A stretch of DNA of 52,153 bases from an uncultured Lewinella sp. (GCA_913057785.1 CAJXPD010000037.1:1-52153); one strand, 5' to 3'. Numbered from the stretch's first letter, positions 1 to 8,008 are shown. Numbers and translations: made by a program. The notes: generated by a model not told the origin, from the letters alone.

Positions 1-460
1 AAAGTGTGGCATTCTCGTAAGTCTTGGCCAAGGCCTTATCCGCCAGAAATTCAGCTAAGGTAAACCGACGCCCCTTGACGAAGAAGCTGTTTACCTCCGA
101 TACCTTTTCAAAAGCAAGCAACCGCCCATCGCCCGGAGAGATGAATCCCTCTCCAATCGGCCTGGCTTCTGGTACAAGTTCTCGATAAAAGAAATCGTTG
201 AATGACCTAAATTCCTCCACGGGCTTCTTGGATTCACTCATATCGATACCCAATTGATCCACAAAGTCCTGGATTCTCTTCACAGAGGAAGGCCGGTCCA
301 TTCGCCTTCCATATATCTCAGAAATAAACTTCCGTTTAGCAATGGGAAGTATAGCTGTTTTCCCAAAAGGATTATCATATAGGAATTGCAGTAAACCTTC
401 AGCGGGAGGGGCTTCCGCTTTCATTTCACCTGAGGTTCTGTCGATAAATCTAATCTGCAC
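1..460 (-). CDS. psd: Phosphatidylserine decarboxylase, 5' part (runs off window start)
   Basis: The minus strand is open from 460 to the window edge (about 153 codons). The protein reads IDRTSGE near its N terminus, then RSFNDFFYRELVPEARPI and ISPGDGRLLAFEKVSEVNSF followed by VKGRRFTLAEFL. These are hallmarks of the N-terminal half of phosphatidylserine decarboxylases, which convert phosphatidylserine to phosphatidylethanolamine at the inner membrane using a self-made pyruvoyl group. The processing site lies in the missing C-terminal half and cannot be checked. The start is taken as GTG at 460 because the IDRTSGE segment lies upstream of the first ATG (426) and family members normally begin close to it; no ribosome binding site is visible. 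The family is clear, the exact start is not. Confidence 0.85.
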   Translation of the reverse strand, partial: MQIRFIDRTSGEMKAEAPPAEGLLQFLYDNPFGKTAILPIAKRKFISEIYGRRMDRPSSVKRIQDFVDQLGIDMSESKKPVEEFRSFNDFFYRELVPEARPIGEGFISPGDGRLLAFEKVSEVNSFFVKGRRFTLAEFLADKALAKTYENATL

Positions 461-564
461 AGTGGATAGGTATTCGTTTGCTAGGCAATATGGTGAATTT
501 GTGTGGCAATTGCGATGGGTTTATTTCCTTTCTAGAAGTCTGGCGTCATATTAGGCCATGAAAC

Positions 565-607
565 CCAAAAAATAAGCGTGAAGCCATCTGTATGACTTCA
601 CGCTTAT
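565..607 (-). terminator. Intrinsic terminator of rpsU
   Basis: A perfect 12-bp stem (572-583 with 596-607, ATAAGCGTGAAG/CTTCACGCTTAT) with a 12-nt loop is followed on the minus strand by a T-run. It lies about 45 bases past the rpsU stop. A second tight inverted repeat, CCTAGGG-CAT-CCCTAGG at 630-646, sits between the stop codon and this stem. Confidence 0.85.
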
Positions 608-652
608 GGGAGACCAACTAAGAATATGACCTAGGGCATCCCTAGGACATAT

Positions 653-844
653 TTATTCAGCGCCTTTTCTTACGCTTTCTTTGTATTTCGCCTTTAATAC
701 TTCGTTGCGACGTCTTACAGATGGTTTGGTGAATTCGCGACGGCTACGCAATTCTTTCATAACCCCTGTTTCATTGAATTTGCGCTTGTAGCGCTTCAAG
801 GCTCTATCTATGTTTTCGCCTTCTTTAACTTCGATAATCAGCAT
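653..844 (-). CDS. rpsU: 30S ribosomal protein bS21
   Basis: A 63-residue, very basic protein beginning MLIIEVKEGENIDRALKRYK and containing KELRSRREFTKPSVRRR, diagnostic of bS21, a small-subunit protein at the anti-Shine-Dalgarno region of 16S rRNA. The reading frame stays open upstream to 904, but the conserved N terminus fixes the start at 844, giving the usual family length. No Shine-Dalgarno sequence precedes the start (the upstream bases are A-rich), which is notable because rpsU in some flavobacteria is reported to carry a strong one linked to autoregulation. It appears monocistronic, with its own TATCTTTG -7 box at 874-881 and a strong terminator. Confidence 0.95.
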   Translation of the reverse strand: MLIIEVKEGENIDRALKRYKRKFNETGVMKELRSRREFTKPSVRRRNEVLKAKYKESVRKGAE

Positions 845-873
845 AATGGATCTTTTATTTTTTTTGCGGATTG

Positions 874-881
874 CAAAGATA
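874..881 (-). promoter_or_regulatory. -7 promoter box of rpsU (TATCTTTG)
   Basis: Perfect match on the minus strand to the Bacteroidota -7 consensus TAnnTTTG, 29 bases upstream of the rpsU start. The -33 region is T-rich without a clean TTTG. Transcription would start near 866, giving a leader of about 20 bases. Confidence 0.7.
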
Positions 882-1562
882 TTGCTTTTTCCAAAAAAAA
901 TCACCTTCTCTTCGAAATTTTGTTTTCATGTTTTGGGTGGAAAAACTCCGACCAGTAGAAGCTAAACTGCTGCTAAAATGAAGGCTCCTGAGATCTAGGT
1001 TGTGGAAGTATAGGTAATCGTCAAGAAATGCGTAAAAAACCTTCGAAAGTGGGCAAAAAAATAAGTCGCATCACTGGTACTTGATGCGACTTATTCTGAA
1101 ACATTTTTAATTATAATCCCATGAACAAATACGAAACTGAAAAGTCTGATTTAAATCAGTATAATATCTTATGGAAAATTCAAATTAGTTGGTCAAACTC
1201 TCCTCGAAGTTTTGTTAATAGTAAGTCAGATTACAATCCCCAAAGAACCTGACTTACTATCGACAAAATTAATCCCATTAATTATCCAACATTTGTGCGG
1301 CGAATCTTTATTCGACCGTTTCTTTCGTTTGACATTACAAACATCTTAAATAATCTAGCCAAGAACAAGGACAAAAACGGCTTATTGTGAAAAAAAACAA
1401 CCAACATCAAACGAGTTAAAAAACACCAACTCACTAATAATCAGCAATTTAATATTTTATACTTGAACTTATTTTGTGAATTTTTCGAAATCAAAACTTA
1501 GAAATTGTGAAGATTTTTTTTGCGTTTTTTTTCAAAAAAAAGGGAAAAAAACTTGCGCAAAC
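882..1562. other. Non-coding interval between rpsU and the peroxidase genes
   Basis: No convincing gene was found in this AT-rich interval; the only plus-strand open frame (from 1476) runs antisense into the peroxidase gene. It contains a minus-strand terminator-like hairpin (1055-1095) about 470 bases downstream of the peroxidase stop and an inverted repeat AGTAAGTCAG/CTGACTTACT (1220-1229 with 1249-1258). The hairpin may end the long peroxidase transcript or a small RNA made between 1096 and 1560; no clear promoter was found to settle this. Confidence 0.5.
1055..1095 (-). terminator. Strong minus-strand terminator with no adjacent gene
   Basis: A perfect 14-bp stem (1060-1073 with 1082-1095, AATAAGTCGCATCA/TGATGCGACTTATT), 8-nt loop, followed on the minus strand by a run of seven T. 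The nearest upstream minus-strand gene ends at 1563, unusually far away for its terminator. Confidence 0.75.
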
Positions 1563-2684
1563 TTATTTGAAGGGGCTCTGAAATGCTGGATTTTGGGTAA
1601 AACTGGTGTCTGTAAAGGTCTTCAGGAACACGACAAGATCCAATTTTTGCTGCTCCGTCAAGGGAAAAGCTCGGATATTCGCATCCTCATTGAGCACTCC
1701 ATGCCCGCCTGAAGCATAATGATCCATTACTTCCTCCAAGGTTTGGAATCGACCATCGTGCATATAAGGGGCCGTCAATTCCACATTACGCAAAGAAGGC
1801 ACCCTAAACTTTCCATTGTCGAAGCGGTTATTATTAACTCCTCCCCTACCTAAGTCTGCAAAATTCTCCAATTCTTCCACATCATCTAAACCATTATTTC
1901 GAAAAGAGAAATCGGTGAGGTGTTGTCCACCATGGCAATGAGAGCAGCCTGGATGATCATCGAAGTTATCACTCGGCTCAAAAAAGAAGAGCAACTTACC
2001 TCTTTGTTCCGCATCCGTGGGGAATCTTTCCGCCCTCAGGAAGACTTTATCAAATTCGGCATTTGCACTGACTAAGGTACGTTCAAACTGTGCAATGGCC
2101 TTTACCGCTAGATCTCGGGTAATTTCAGGCTTCTTCTCAATCCCAAATGCGGCTTTAAACCGTTGCGGATAGTCACTATGTCTTCGAAGTTTCTGTTCCA
2201 CATTTTCCCAGGTATCGGCCATTTCCAAATGATCTTCAATTGGATCCAGCGCCTGTTCCTCTAGGCTGGCTCTTCGACCATCCCAAAAGAATCCATTCGG
2301 ATTAAAAGCCAAGTTCACCAAGGGCATGGCATTGCGAAGCCCTTGGTCTCCATTCACGCCAATACTAAATTGACGATTGTCTGAGAAGGAAGCAGCAGGA
2401 TCATGACAGCTCGAACAAGACTGTGTACTATCTACGGACAAGATAGGATCAAAGAATAACCTTCTCCCCAGTTCAATACCCTCTTCGGTCAAGGGATTGT
2501 CGTCAGGGATGATAGCCTGCCCTAGGTATTGAGGTGCCTCAAGTGTATAAGGAGTTGGATCATAAACACCGGATATGGTATCATCAACGGGCGGCTGAGG
2601 CTTCTCCACTTTCTTTTCGCAAGAACTGGATAGCAAAAGGATACTCAATGTAATTAATCCAAACGATTTCCAAATATTAAACAT
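1563..2684 (-). CDS. Di-heme cytochrome c peroxidase / MauG-MbnH-like lipoprotein (copy 2)
   Basis: A 373-residue lipoprotein with lipobox Cys22 (LSSSC) and two c-type heme sites: CSSCH at 90-94 and CSHCH at 247-251. FFWDGRRASLEEQAL (about 132-146), with the Trp expected between the hemes, and YMHDGRFQTLEEV near the C terminus are typical of bacterial di-heme peroxidases and MauG. It should be exported and anchored to a membrane in the periplasm. It is a tandem paralogue of the gene starting at 3813, 40 bases upstream, and follows two MbnP-like genes. This suggests an MbnH-type role (oxidative modification of a partner) rather than simple peroxide removal, but sequence alone does not separate the two. 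Confidence 0.85.
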   Translation of the reverse strand: MFNIWKSFGLITLSILLLSSSCEKKVEKPQPPVDDTISGVYDPTPYTLEAPQYLGQAIIPDDNPLTEEGIELGRRLFFDPILSVDSTQSCSSCHDPAASFSDNRQFSIGVNGDQGLRNAMPLVNLAFNPNGFFWDGRRASLEEQALDPIEDHLEMADTWENVEQKLRRHSDYPQRFKAAFGIEKKPEITRDLAVKAIAQFERTLVSANAEFDKVFLRAERFPTDAEQRGKLLFFFEPSDNFDDHPGCSHCHGGQHLTDFSFRNNGLDDVEELENFADLGRGGVNNNRFDNGKFRVPSLRNVELTAPYMHDGRFQTLEEVMDHYASGGHGVLNEDANIRAFPLTEQQKLDLVVFLKTFTDTSFTQNPAFQSPFK

Positions 2685-2724
2685 AAGCGATCAAATTCTC
2701 TTCAACCTCTTTCTTTGATTAGGT

Positions 2725-3813
2725 TTAATGTACAAAGGGATTGGATAGTTCCGCACGTTCCAAATAGCTAGTGTCTGTCAAGGTGTGTAAGAAAGCAATT
2801 AAGTCCGCTTTATCCTGATCTTGCAACCCAAGCGGACGGATATTTGGGCTTTCGTTCTTACTATAATGTCCACCCTTATTGTATTGTTCAATAACCTCCT
2901 CCAAGCTAGTAAAGCGCCCGTCGTGCATGTAGGGGGCGGTTAGTGCTATATTCCGTAGACTGGGTGTCTTGAATTTTCCCCGGTCAAATACATTGCCCGT
3001 AACGCTCTCCTGTCCCACATCTACCAGGGCTCCATCGGTGTTGTCCAAACCATTATTAAAAAAGGTCAGTGTGGTCAATAGTGGGCCCACGTGGCAGTGG
3101 GCACATTCACCGCTTGGAAGGACTTCCGATTCATCAAAAAAAATTAGTCTTCCTCGTTCCTCAGCAGGCGTTAGTGTAGCTTCTCCTTTCAGGACCTGAT
3201 CAAACTTACTGTCAGCACTTACGAAGGTGCGTTCAAACTGTGCCAGAGCCCTCGCCACTAAGTGACGGTCTATTTCAGCAATGTTTTCAATACCAAATGC
3301 TGCCCGAAAATCTACCGGATAGGTTGGATGTTTTCGCAATATCTCTTCCACCTCTTCCCAAGAGTTTCCTAGTTCCAGGCTATCTTCTACGGGAATCAAT
3401 GCCTGTTCCTCTAAACTAGCTACCCGGCCATCCCAAAAGAACTGTGTATAATGGTACCCCAAGTTGGTTAAGGCGATAGCATTGCGCTTACCCTTTCGGT
3501 TTTCTATACCTAGACTAACTTGCATGGTGTCGCTGAACCCAAAAGCCTGCAAATGGCAGCTAGAACAGGACCTAGTACTATCCCTAGATAGGATCGGGTC
3601 ATAGAAGAGTTGACGTCCTAACGCCACCCCAGCCTTGGTCAGTGGGTTATCCTCAAAGGCTTGCATTTTCACAAAACGACTAGGTTCTTCTAGTTCATAA
3701 GCGATGGGATAATAGGAAAAAGCACTCAGATCTCCGTCGGGACCAATTCTTGGCTGGTCCTGACAAGATTGAAGGATGAATAAAGCACCTAATATGGCGG
3801 TTAGTATTCGCAA
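2725..3813 (-). CDS. Di-heme cytochrome c peroxidase / MauG-MbnH-like lipoprotein (copy 1)
   Basis: A 362-residue protein with a lipoprotein signal (MRILTAILGALFILQSC, Cys17) and heme motifs CSSCH at 83-87 and CAHCH at 237-241. It shares FFWDGRVASLEEQALIPVED and YMHDGRFTSLEEV with the next gene. The start lies 6 bases from the end of the upstream MbnP-like gene, so the two are almost certainly co-transcribed and perhaps translationally coupled. MauG-type enzymes use two hemes to oxidise residues in partner proteins; MbnH converts a Trp of MbnP to kynurenine. The immediate MbnP-like neighbour, which keeps a candidate Trp, makes this the more likely MbnH counterpart of the two. Confidence 0.87.
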   Translation of the reverse strand: MRILTAILGALFILQSCQDQPRIGPDGDLSAFSYYPIAYELEEPSRFVKMQAFEDNPLTKAGVALGRQLFYDPILSRDSTRSCSSCHLQAFGFSDTMQVSLGIENRKGKRNAIALTNLGYHYTQFFWDGRVASLEEQALIPVEDSLELGNSWEEVEEILRKHPTYPVDFRAAFGIENIAEIDRHLVARALAQFERTFVSADSKFDQVLKGEATLTPAEERGRLIFFDESEVLPSGECAHCHVGPLLTTLTFFNNGLDNTDGALVDVGQESVTGNVFDRGKFKTPSLRNIALTAPYMHDGRFTSLEEVIEQYNKGGHYSKNESPNIRPLGLQDQDKADLIAFLHTLTDTSYLERAELSNPFVH

Positions 3814-3819
3814 CTCAAT

Positions 3820-4629
3820 CTATTGACGTATACGAATGGCATTTTTCTGCAGGTTGTCAACGATCAAAGTATAGACAGCAGCCTGATTGGTGTGGTCTTG
3901 GCTAACTTCTCGGAAGTCTAAGAAGTTGCTTGAGTTTGGACTGATTACTTGCTTTAGATCAACAGATAAAGGCAGAACTGTACTTTGATCCTTGCTTACC
4001 GTTAAATCGTAATCAAGGCTGATCGTCTGATATAAGGGTACATCTTCTTTCTCTCCGATATGAAAGGTTAGCTTTTCAGTAAACTCACCATCACCATTAA
4101 GATCTGCGTTCCCCTCAATCTTAGTGAAAATGTAACTGCTTAAGCCAGACCAATAATTGCCTTGAAAGGCTAGTGGATGGCCAACAGCATAGTCCGACGG
4201 CGCCTTTTCATTGAGATCACCAGATACCCCGATTCCCATCTCTATCGCACGATATTCTCCTGCGGGGATATTTCCAAAGGCAAAGCTCAAACCCTTAGAG
4301 GCTGCTTCATCGGATTGTACATTTTCGAAATTAATAAGCTCGATTTCTCCTAATCTTACTTTTTCCCCACTCTTACTAATCAAATTGATCTCTGACACAT
4401 AGAATTGGAACAGTTGAAAACGAACATCCATTCCGGCTTCATAATCGTACTCCTTGGCTAGCATTACCAGTGGTTCAGCACCGAAGAAGCCTTGGAAATT
4501 TAGTTCTACTTCCCCAAATTCATCTACTAGATCATCTTCTCTGCCACCGCAATCAGCGGAAAAGAAGGTCAAAGAGAGCCCCAAGAGGGCGAGCATAAGG
4601 AAAGATGGCTTTTGCATAAGGATTTTCAT
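3820..4629 (-). CDS. MbnP-like copper-binding family lipoprotein (candidate Trp present)
   Basis: A 269-residue lipoprotein (lipobox Cys27, SADC). After a beta-rich start (VELNFQGFFG, FQFYVSEINLI) it has GHPLAFQGNYWSGLSSYIF (150-168) followed by TKIEG. That corresponds to the HPL...M-Y-W...GY-F-x-x-EG signature of MbnP-like domains as I remember it. The C terminus ends in an asparagine/helix segment (VDNLQKNAIRI), also family-like. Trp160 sits where MbnP carries the Trp converted to kynurenine by MbnH. The gene directly precedes a di-heme peroxidase with a 6-base gap. Function inferred: periplasmic copper binding or storage; no copper assay can be replaced by this reading. Confidence 0.75.
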   Translation of the reverse strand: MKILMQKPSFLMLALLGLSLTFFSADCGGREDDLVDEFGEVELNFQGFFGAEPLVMLAKEYDYEAGMDVRFQLFQFYVSEINLISKSGEKVRLGEIELINFENVQSDEAASKGLSFAFGNIPAGEYRAIEMGIGVSGDLNEKAPSDYAVGHPLAFQGNYWSGLSSYIFTKIEGNADLNGDGEFTEKLTFHIGEKEDVPLYQTISLDYDLTVSKDQSTVLPLSVDLKQVISPNSSNFLDFREVSQDHTNQAAVYTLIVDNLQKNAIRIRQ

Positions 4630-4738
4630 TTAGATCTTGAAACTATCGTTCACCAGCCCCTACAGGCACACAGGCGTGGAACAACCACCGTGACCTAAGT
4701 CTAGAAAATAGGCATGTAATAGGGGCAGTGGAACAAAA

Positions 4739-5635
4739 CTAGATGTTATCGGCGGAAATCTCAACGAAGCTGATCGCTTGTGACAAACCGCTTACAATTT
4801 TATCAGCAATAGCCTCGGGGCTGTCATTTCTGACATCTTCTATTGCATTTAGCCAAGTAGCATAATTGATGTGCAGCGAGATATTTATATTATAACCCGG
4901 GTTGAGATTAAATGGTTGATCAAATGGAATGAAATAATCGATCCGCTGACCCGTACCAACTACGCTTACATCCGTTGGAATAGTATCACTTGCGATCGTA
5001 TCTCGCAATATAGCCGCTTCAAGAAAAGCATAACCCTGATCTTGATCTACAAACATGGGATCATCAATAGAGCCTAGTGGATGTCCTTCCTCCACTGAAG
5101 TCGTATCCGTCCGATTAGCCAATTCAGTTAATCCTAGACTAAAGCTAATGGCTTCGAAAGTCCCATTGACTTGTATTTCTCCTACCGTTAAAGTAGAGGA
5201 AAAGGATGGGTTAATCAATAGAAAATCATCAGTCAATTGATTATCGGTAAGACCACCATCCGTATTGTAACTTTGTACGCTCAAGAGGTCTGTCACGCTG
5301 GCCGTAGTTCCATCTGCAGCATGTAAGAGGAAATTAGATAGGTAATACTGCATTTTCTGTAGGCGAAACACCTGTCGCTGTGCATCGGTATAGACCGTTG
5401 TCAGATATCGCAAAGGTTCATCGTTCCCTTGTTCTCCTACTCGATGACTGAGTATAAGCTTCAAGCTTGGATATTCACAACAACCATCTGGGCAATCCCG
5501 ATCTGCATCCACTTGGAAATTCTTTGCCGCTACATCCAAGCAGCCCTCTTCCGGTTCATAACAGGAATATAGGCCGAAGTTGAGCGCCACAAATAGCCCC
5601 AAGATCACACACCTACTGCTTCTGTTCCTTCTCAT
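4739..5635 (-). CDS. MbnP-like lipoprotein lacking the canonical Trp
   Basis: A 298-residue lipoprotein (lipobox GLYSC, Cys25). A short Cys-rich segment follows: GCLDVAAKNFQVDADRDC (31-48) and then GCCEYPSL, resembling the small Cys-Asp-Asn-Tyr modules common in Bacteroidota surface proteins. The MbnP-like core has EGHPLGSIDDPMFVDQDQGY (183-202) followed by AFLEA. The HPL, M and GY-F landmarks are kept, but the position normally Trp is Val196. It overlaps the end of the exonuclease gene by 23 bases, so its start (ATG 5635, giving a good lipoprotein signal) lies inside that gene. It is followed, after 109 bases, by the Trp-containing paralogue. It may be a degenerate or differently working metal-binding partner. 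Confidence 0.68.
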   Translation of the reverse strand: MRRNRSSRCVILGLFVALNFGLYSCYEPEEGCLDVAAKNFQVDADRDCPDGCCEYPSLKLILSHRVGEQGNDEPLRYLTTVYTDAQRQVFRLQKMQYYLSNFLLHAADGTTASVTDLLSVQSYNTDGGLTDNQLTDDFLLINPSFSSTLTVGEIQVNGTFEAISFSLGLTELANRTDTTSVEEGHPLGSIDDPMFVDQDQGYAFLEAAILRDTIASDTIPTDVSVVGTGQRIDYFIPFDQPFNLNPGYNINISLHINYATWLNAIEDVRNDSPEAIADKIVSGLSQAISFVEISADNI

Positions 5636-6437
5636 ATTCCTTTACCAACTTTTTAATCAGTTGCTTCACCTGCGTAGAAAACTCTTTGTGAAGCATCCAA
5701 TTGTAGTACTGGTTGTCTTTGACTAAAGTCTCAGCAACTGGTTTACCTTGATATTTTCCAAAGGCAAAAACTACCTTTCCATCTACATCCACCTTCAACT
5801 TCTGCGTTGCATCTAGGAACCGCTGATCATTAGTGAAATTATGTATGCTTTGCATGTCTTCTCGTACAGGGTTCTCCGTCACATTTCCATCTCCATCAAC
5901 GTAGTCAACATCTGCATATTTTTCCAATTGCCCCTTAAAAACCGATATTGTCGCCCGAACGTCTGCCATGGCATCGTGTGCATCGATCAATTCCTCATTA
6001 CAGTAGTATCGAAGAGCTGCCTTTAGCGTTCGAGGTTCCATCTTATAGAATATCCGCTGAACATCGAGCGTTCTCCGTCGACTCATGTCTAATTCGAAAC
6101 CCACCCGAGCAAATTCCTCCATCAACAGTGGAATATCAAAGCGATTAGAATTGTATCCAGCTAGGTCTGCATTTCCGATGAAGTCGAAGAGCTTCTGAGC
6201 TACTTGCTGAAAGGTCGGTTTGTTGGCCACGTCTTTCGGCTGGATCCCGTGTACCTTCATGGCTTCTAAGCTGATGGGTATCCCAGGATTGATCAACATG
6301 GACAATTCCTCAGGTTCTTTGTTCTCCTTCTTGAAGTATTTGATCATGGCGATCTGAATAATGCGGTCTCGCACTACGCTCAGTCCAGTAGCTTCAATGT
6401 CAAAAAAAATCAGGTTGCGGTCGAGTTTGAAGTCCAT
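5613..6437 (-). CDS. DEDDh 3'-5' exonuclease, ExoX/DnaQ-like
   Basis: A 274-residue cytoplasmic protein. The N-terminal exonuclease fold shows FFDIEATGLS (Asp13, Glu15), GYNSNRFDIPLL (Asp101) and AHDAMADVRAT (His154, Asp159): a full DEDDh catalytic set for metal-dependent 3'-5' nucleic acid hydrolysis. After a linker, residues about 222-255 (VFAFGKYQGKPVAETL and YYNWML) match the small C-terminal domain found in ExoX-like exonucleases. It is not the polymerase III epsilon subunit by itself, since a clamp-binding motif is not evident. It sits three bases after apbE and overlaps the MbnP-like gene by 23 bases, so it lies inside an operon with unrelated envelope genes. Confidence 0.88.
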   Translation of the reverse strand: MDFKLDRNLIFFDIEATGLSVVRDRIIQIAMIKYFKKENKEPEELSMLINPGIPISLEAMKVHGIQPKDVANKPTFQQVAQKLFDFIGNADLAGYNSNRFDIPLLMEEFARVGFELDMSRRRTLDVQRIFYKMEPRTLKAALRYYCNEELIDAHDAMADVRATISVFKGQLEKYADVDYVDGDGNVTENPVREDMQSIHNFTNDQRFLDATQKLKVDVDGKVVFAFGKYQGKPVAETLVKDNQYYNWMLHKEFSTQVKQLIKKLVKEYEKEQKQ

Positions 6438-6440
6438 GTT

Positions 6441-7595
6441 TTATAGATCTTTTAAATATTCGGGTATTCCTTCCGTGTAGCTTACGGCCATTGAGCCATC
6501 TGGTTTACTAATGATAAAGTAAGCTTCAATATCTGTTTGTTTACTAGCAAATGCCATAGCGCGATCCAAGCCCATCACCATGAAGGCCGTGGCATAGGCA
6601 TCAGCCGTGATACAATCCTTCGCCAAAACCGAAACGCTCAGCAAGGTGCTTTTCTCGGTGAAACCAGTTAAAGGGCTAATAATATGAGCGAATTTCTCTC
6701 CTTCCACCTCATAAAAGATTCGGTAATTTCCTGAAGTAGCCACGGCTATATTCTTCAGTGAGAGAATGGTTTGAAACTCCTGAAGTCCGGCCCCTGCTTT
6801 AGGTAAACTAACGGCAATCGACCAGTCTTGCCCCTTCGGGTTTTTGCCTTTCACCACGACTTCCCCACCAATCTCAACCATATAATCGGCTATCCCCTTA
6901 TTGGCAAGTAATCTGGCTACTTCATCGACCCCATATCCTTTGGCACAGGAGCTAAAATCCAATTGCATTTCTGCTTGTTGCTTTTCAAGCAGGTTAGCCT
7001 GCTGATTCCAATTGATCTTATCAAAACCGACCAAAGTAATCAGAGAGTCAATCTTAACACTATCCACCTGCGCTACCTTTCTTTTTTCGGTATAACCAAA
7101 TCCCCAATAATTTACCAAGGGCATGACGGTGGGATCATAATACCCTTCCATTTGATCATAAATGGCCTTGGACAAGTTTAGGTTAAGTTTGAAGTGTTGA
7201 TTGTCGTAGGCAGGGCTTTCAGCCTTTGTAAGCGGATTATAGCTCAACAGAAAGGCTTCTGAGCTTTGGTTGAATTGAGAAATCGTACTGTGTGGAATAT
7301 AGGTTGAAACTTCCAAATTAATCACTTCCAATAGGCTATCGATCTCCCCTTTAAGATTTGTTCTTTCTTCACCAGAATACCGGACCTGATAGTAGGTACC
7401 CATTGTTTCTCCTTGCACAGTAAAATATGCCTTGCTGGTGGCATCTGTCTTGTTTTGAACACAAGCTTGCCCTAGCAGCAAAATCACCCCTAGTAAGCGG
7501 TAGCTTTGCCTGCGGAGAATGGCAGGAAAAGAACTGGCAGGCTTACCAGGAACACTAGTTCTCAAGATTTTTCTAGGGCCTTTGGCCTGATGCAT
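6441..7595 (-). CDS. apbE: FAD:protein FMN transferase, ApbE family lipoprotein
   Basis: A 384-residue protein with the ApbE signatures QGETMGTYYQVRY (61-73), LDFSSCAKGYGVDEVA (212-227), YMVEIGGEVVVKGKNP, AVATSGNYR and CITADAYATAFMVMG (Asp332 region, Mg binding). Such enzymes attach FMN covalently to Thr/Ser of exported or membrane flavoproteins. The probable lipid-anchored Cys45 follows an unusually long N-region, and no better ATG is available; the true start may lie closer to the hydrophobic segment (residues 33-44). The gene is 11 bases from doxX and 3 bases from the exonuclease. No protein in this window carries an obvious flavinylation motif, so the target lies elsewhere. Confidence 0.92.
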   Translation of the reverse strand: MHQAKGPRKILRTSVPGKPASSFPAILRRQSYRLLGVILLLGQACVQNKTDATSKAYFTVQGETMGTYYQVRYSGEERTNLKGEIDSLLEVINLEVSTYIPHSTISQFNQSSEAFLLSYNPLTKAESPAYDNQHFKLNLNLSKAIYDQMEGYYDPTVMPLVNYWGFGYTEKRKVAQVDSVKIDSLITLVGFDKINWNQQANLLEKQQAEMQLDFSSCAKGYGVDEVARLLANKGIADYMVEIGGEVVVKGKNPKGQDWSIAVSLPKAGAGLQEFQTILSLKNIAVATSGNYRIFYEVEGEKFAHIISPLTGFTEKSTLLSVSVLAKDCITADAYATAFMVMGLDRAMAFASKQTDIEAYFIISKPDGSMAVSYTEGIPEYLKDL

Positions 7596-7606
7596 AAAAT
7601 GGTATA

Positions 7607-8008
7607 TTATAGAAAGCGTTTAAGCCATAAATTATCTATAGAGTATTTACCTGCTCCAGTAAGGAATAAACAGATATAGGGAATAAGGTAAAGTATCGCC
7701 TTTTCCTGTCGTCCAAAGGGATCTGCAATATGCACATAAAATAGCGCCACCGCCATGGTAATGATCAAAGGGATCACTGCATAACGTGTGAAGGCACCAA
7801 AGATGAGCAAAATGGCACAGAAAACCTCAGCGAAGACGGCCAGAGCCAAAGAAGGAACAACACCGATCCCAAATGGGTCAGCAAACTTGATCGGATCTTC
7901 ACCGAAAAATCGCATCAACTTACCCCAACCATGCCCATATATCATCGCCCCACCAAAAGTCACACGCAGTAGCAGCAATGCAATATCCCAATTTCTTTCA
8001 TTATTCAT
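7607..8008 (-). CDS. DoxX-family inner membrane protein
   Basis: A 133-residue protein with four predicted membrane helices (about 8-28, 50-72, 74-94 and 104-122). The N-terminal LLLRVTFGGAMIYGHGWGKL and central AVFAEVFCAILLIFGAFTRY are typical of DoxX/DUF417-like proteins. These are small four-helix proteins, often linked to quinone or thiol redox chemistry, but the biochemical role of most members is unknown. It lies 56 bases after the glycosyltransferase and 11 bases before apbE on the same strand, so co-transcription is likely. Confidence 0.85.
   Translation of the reverse strand: MNNERNWDIALLLLRVTFGGAMIYGHGWGKLMRFFGEDPIKFADPFGIGVVPSLALAVFAEVFCAILLIFGAFTRYAVIPLIITMAVALFYVHIADPFGRQEKAILYLIPYICLFLTGAGKYSIDNLWLKRFL

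Noticed and set aside
342-554. 70-codon plus-strand frame
   Set aside because: Runs antisense to the start of the psd gene and has no family features.
1476-1712. 78-codon plus-strand frame
   Set aside because: Low-complexity start and antisense overlap with the peroxidase gene; no family features.
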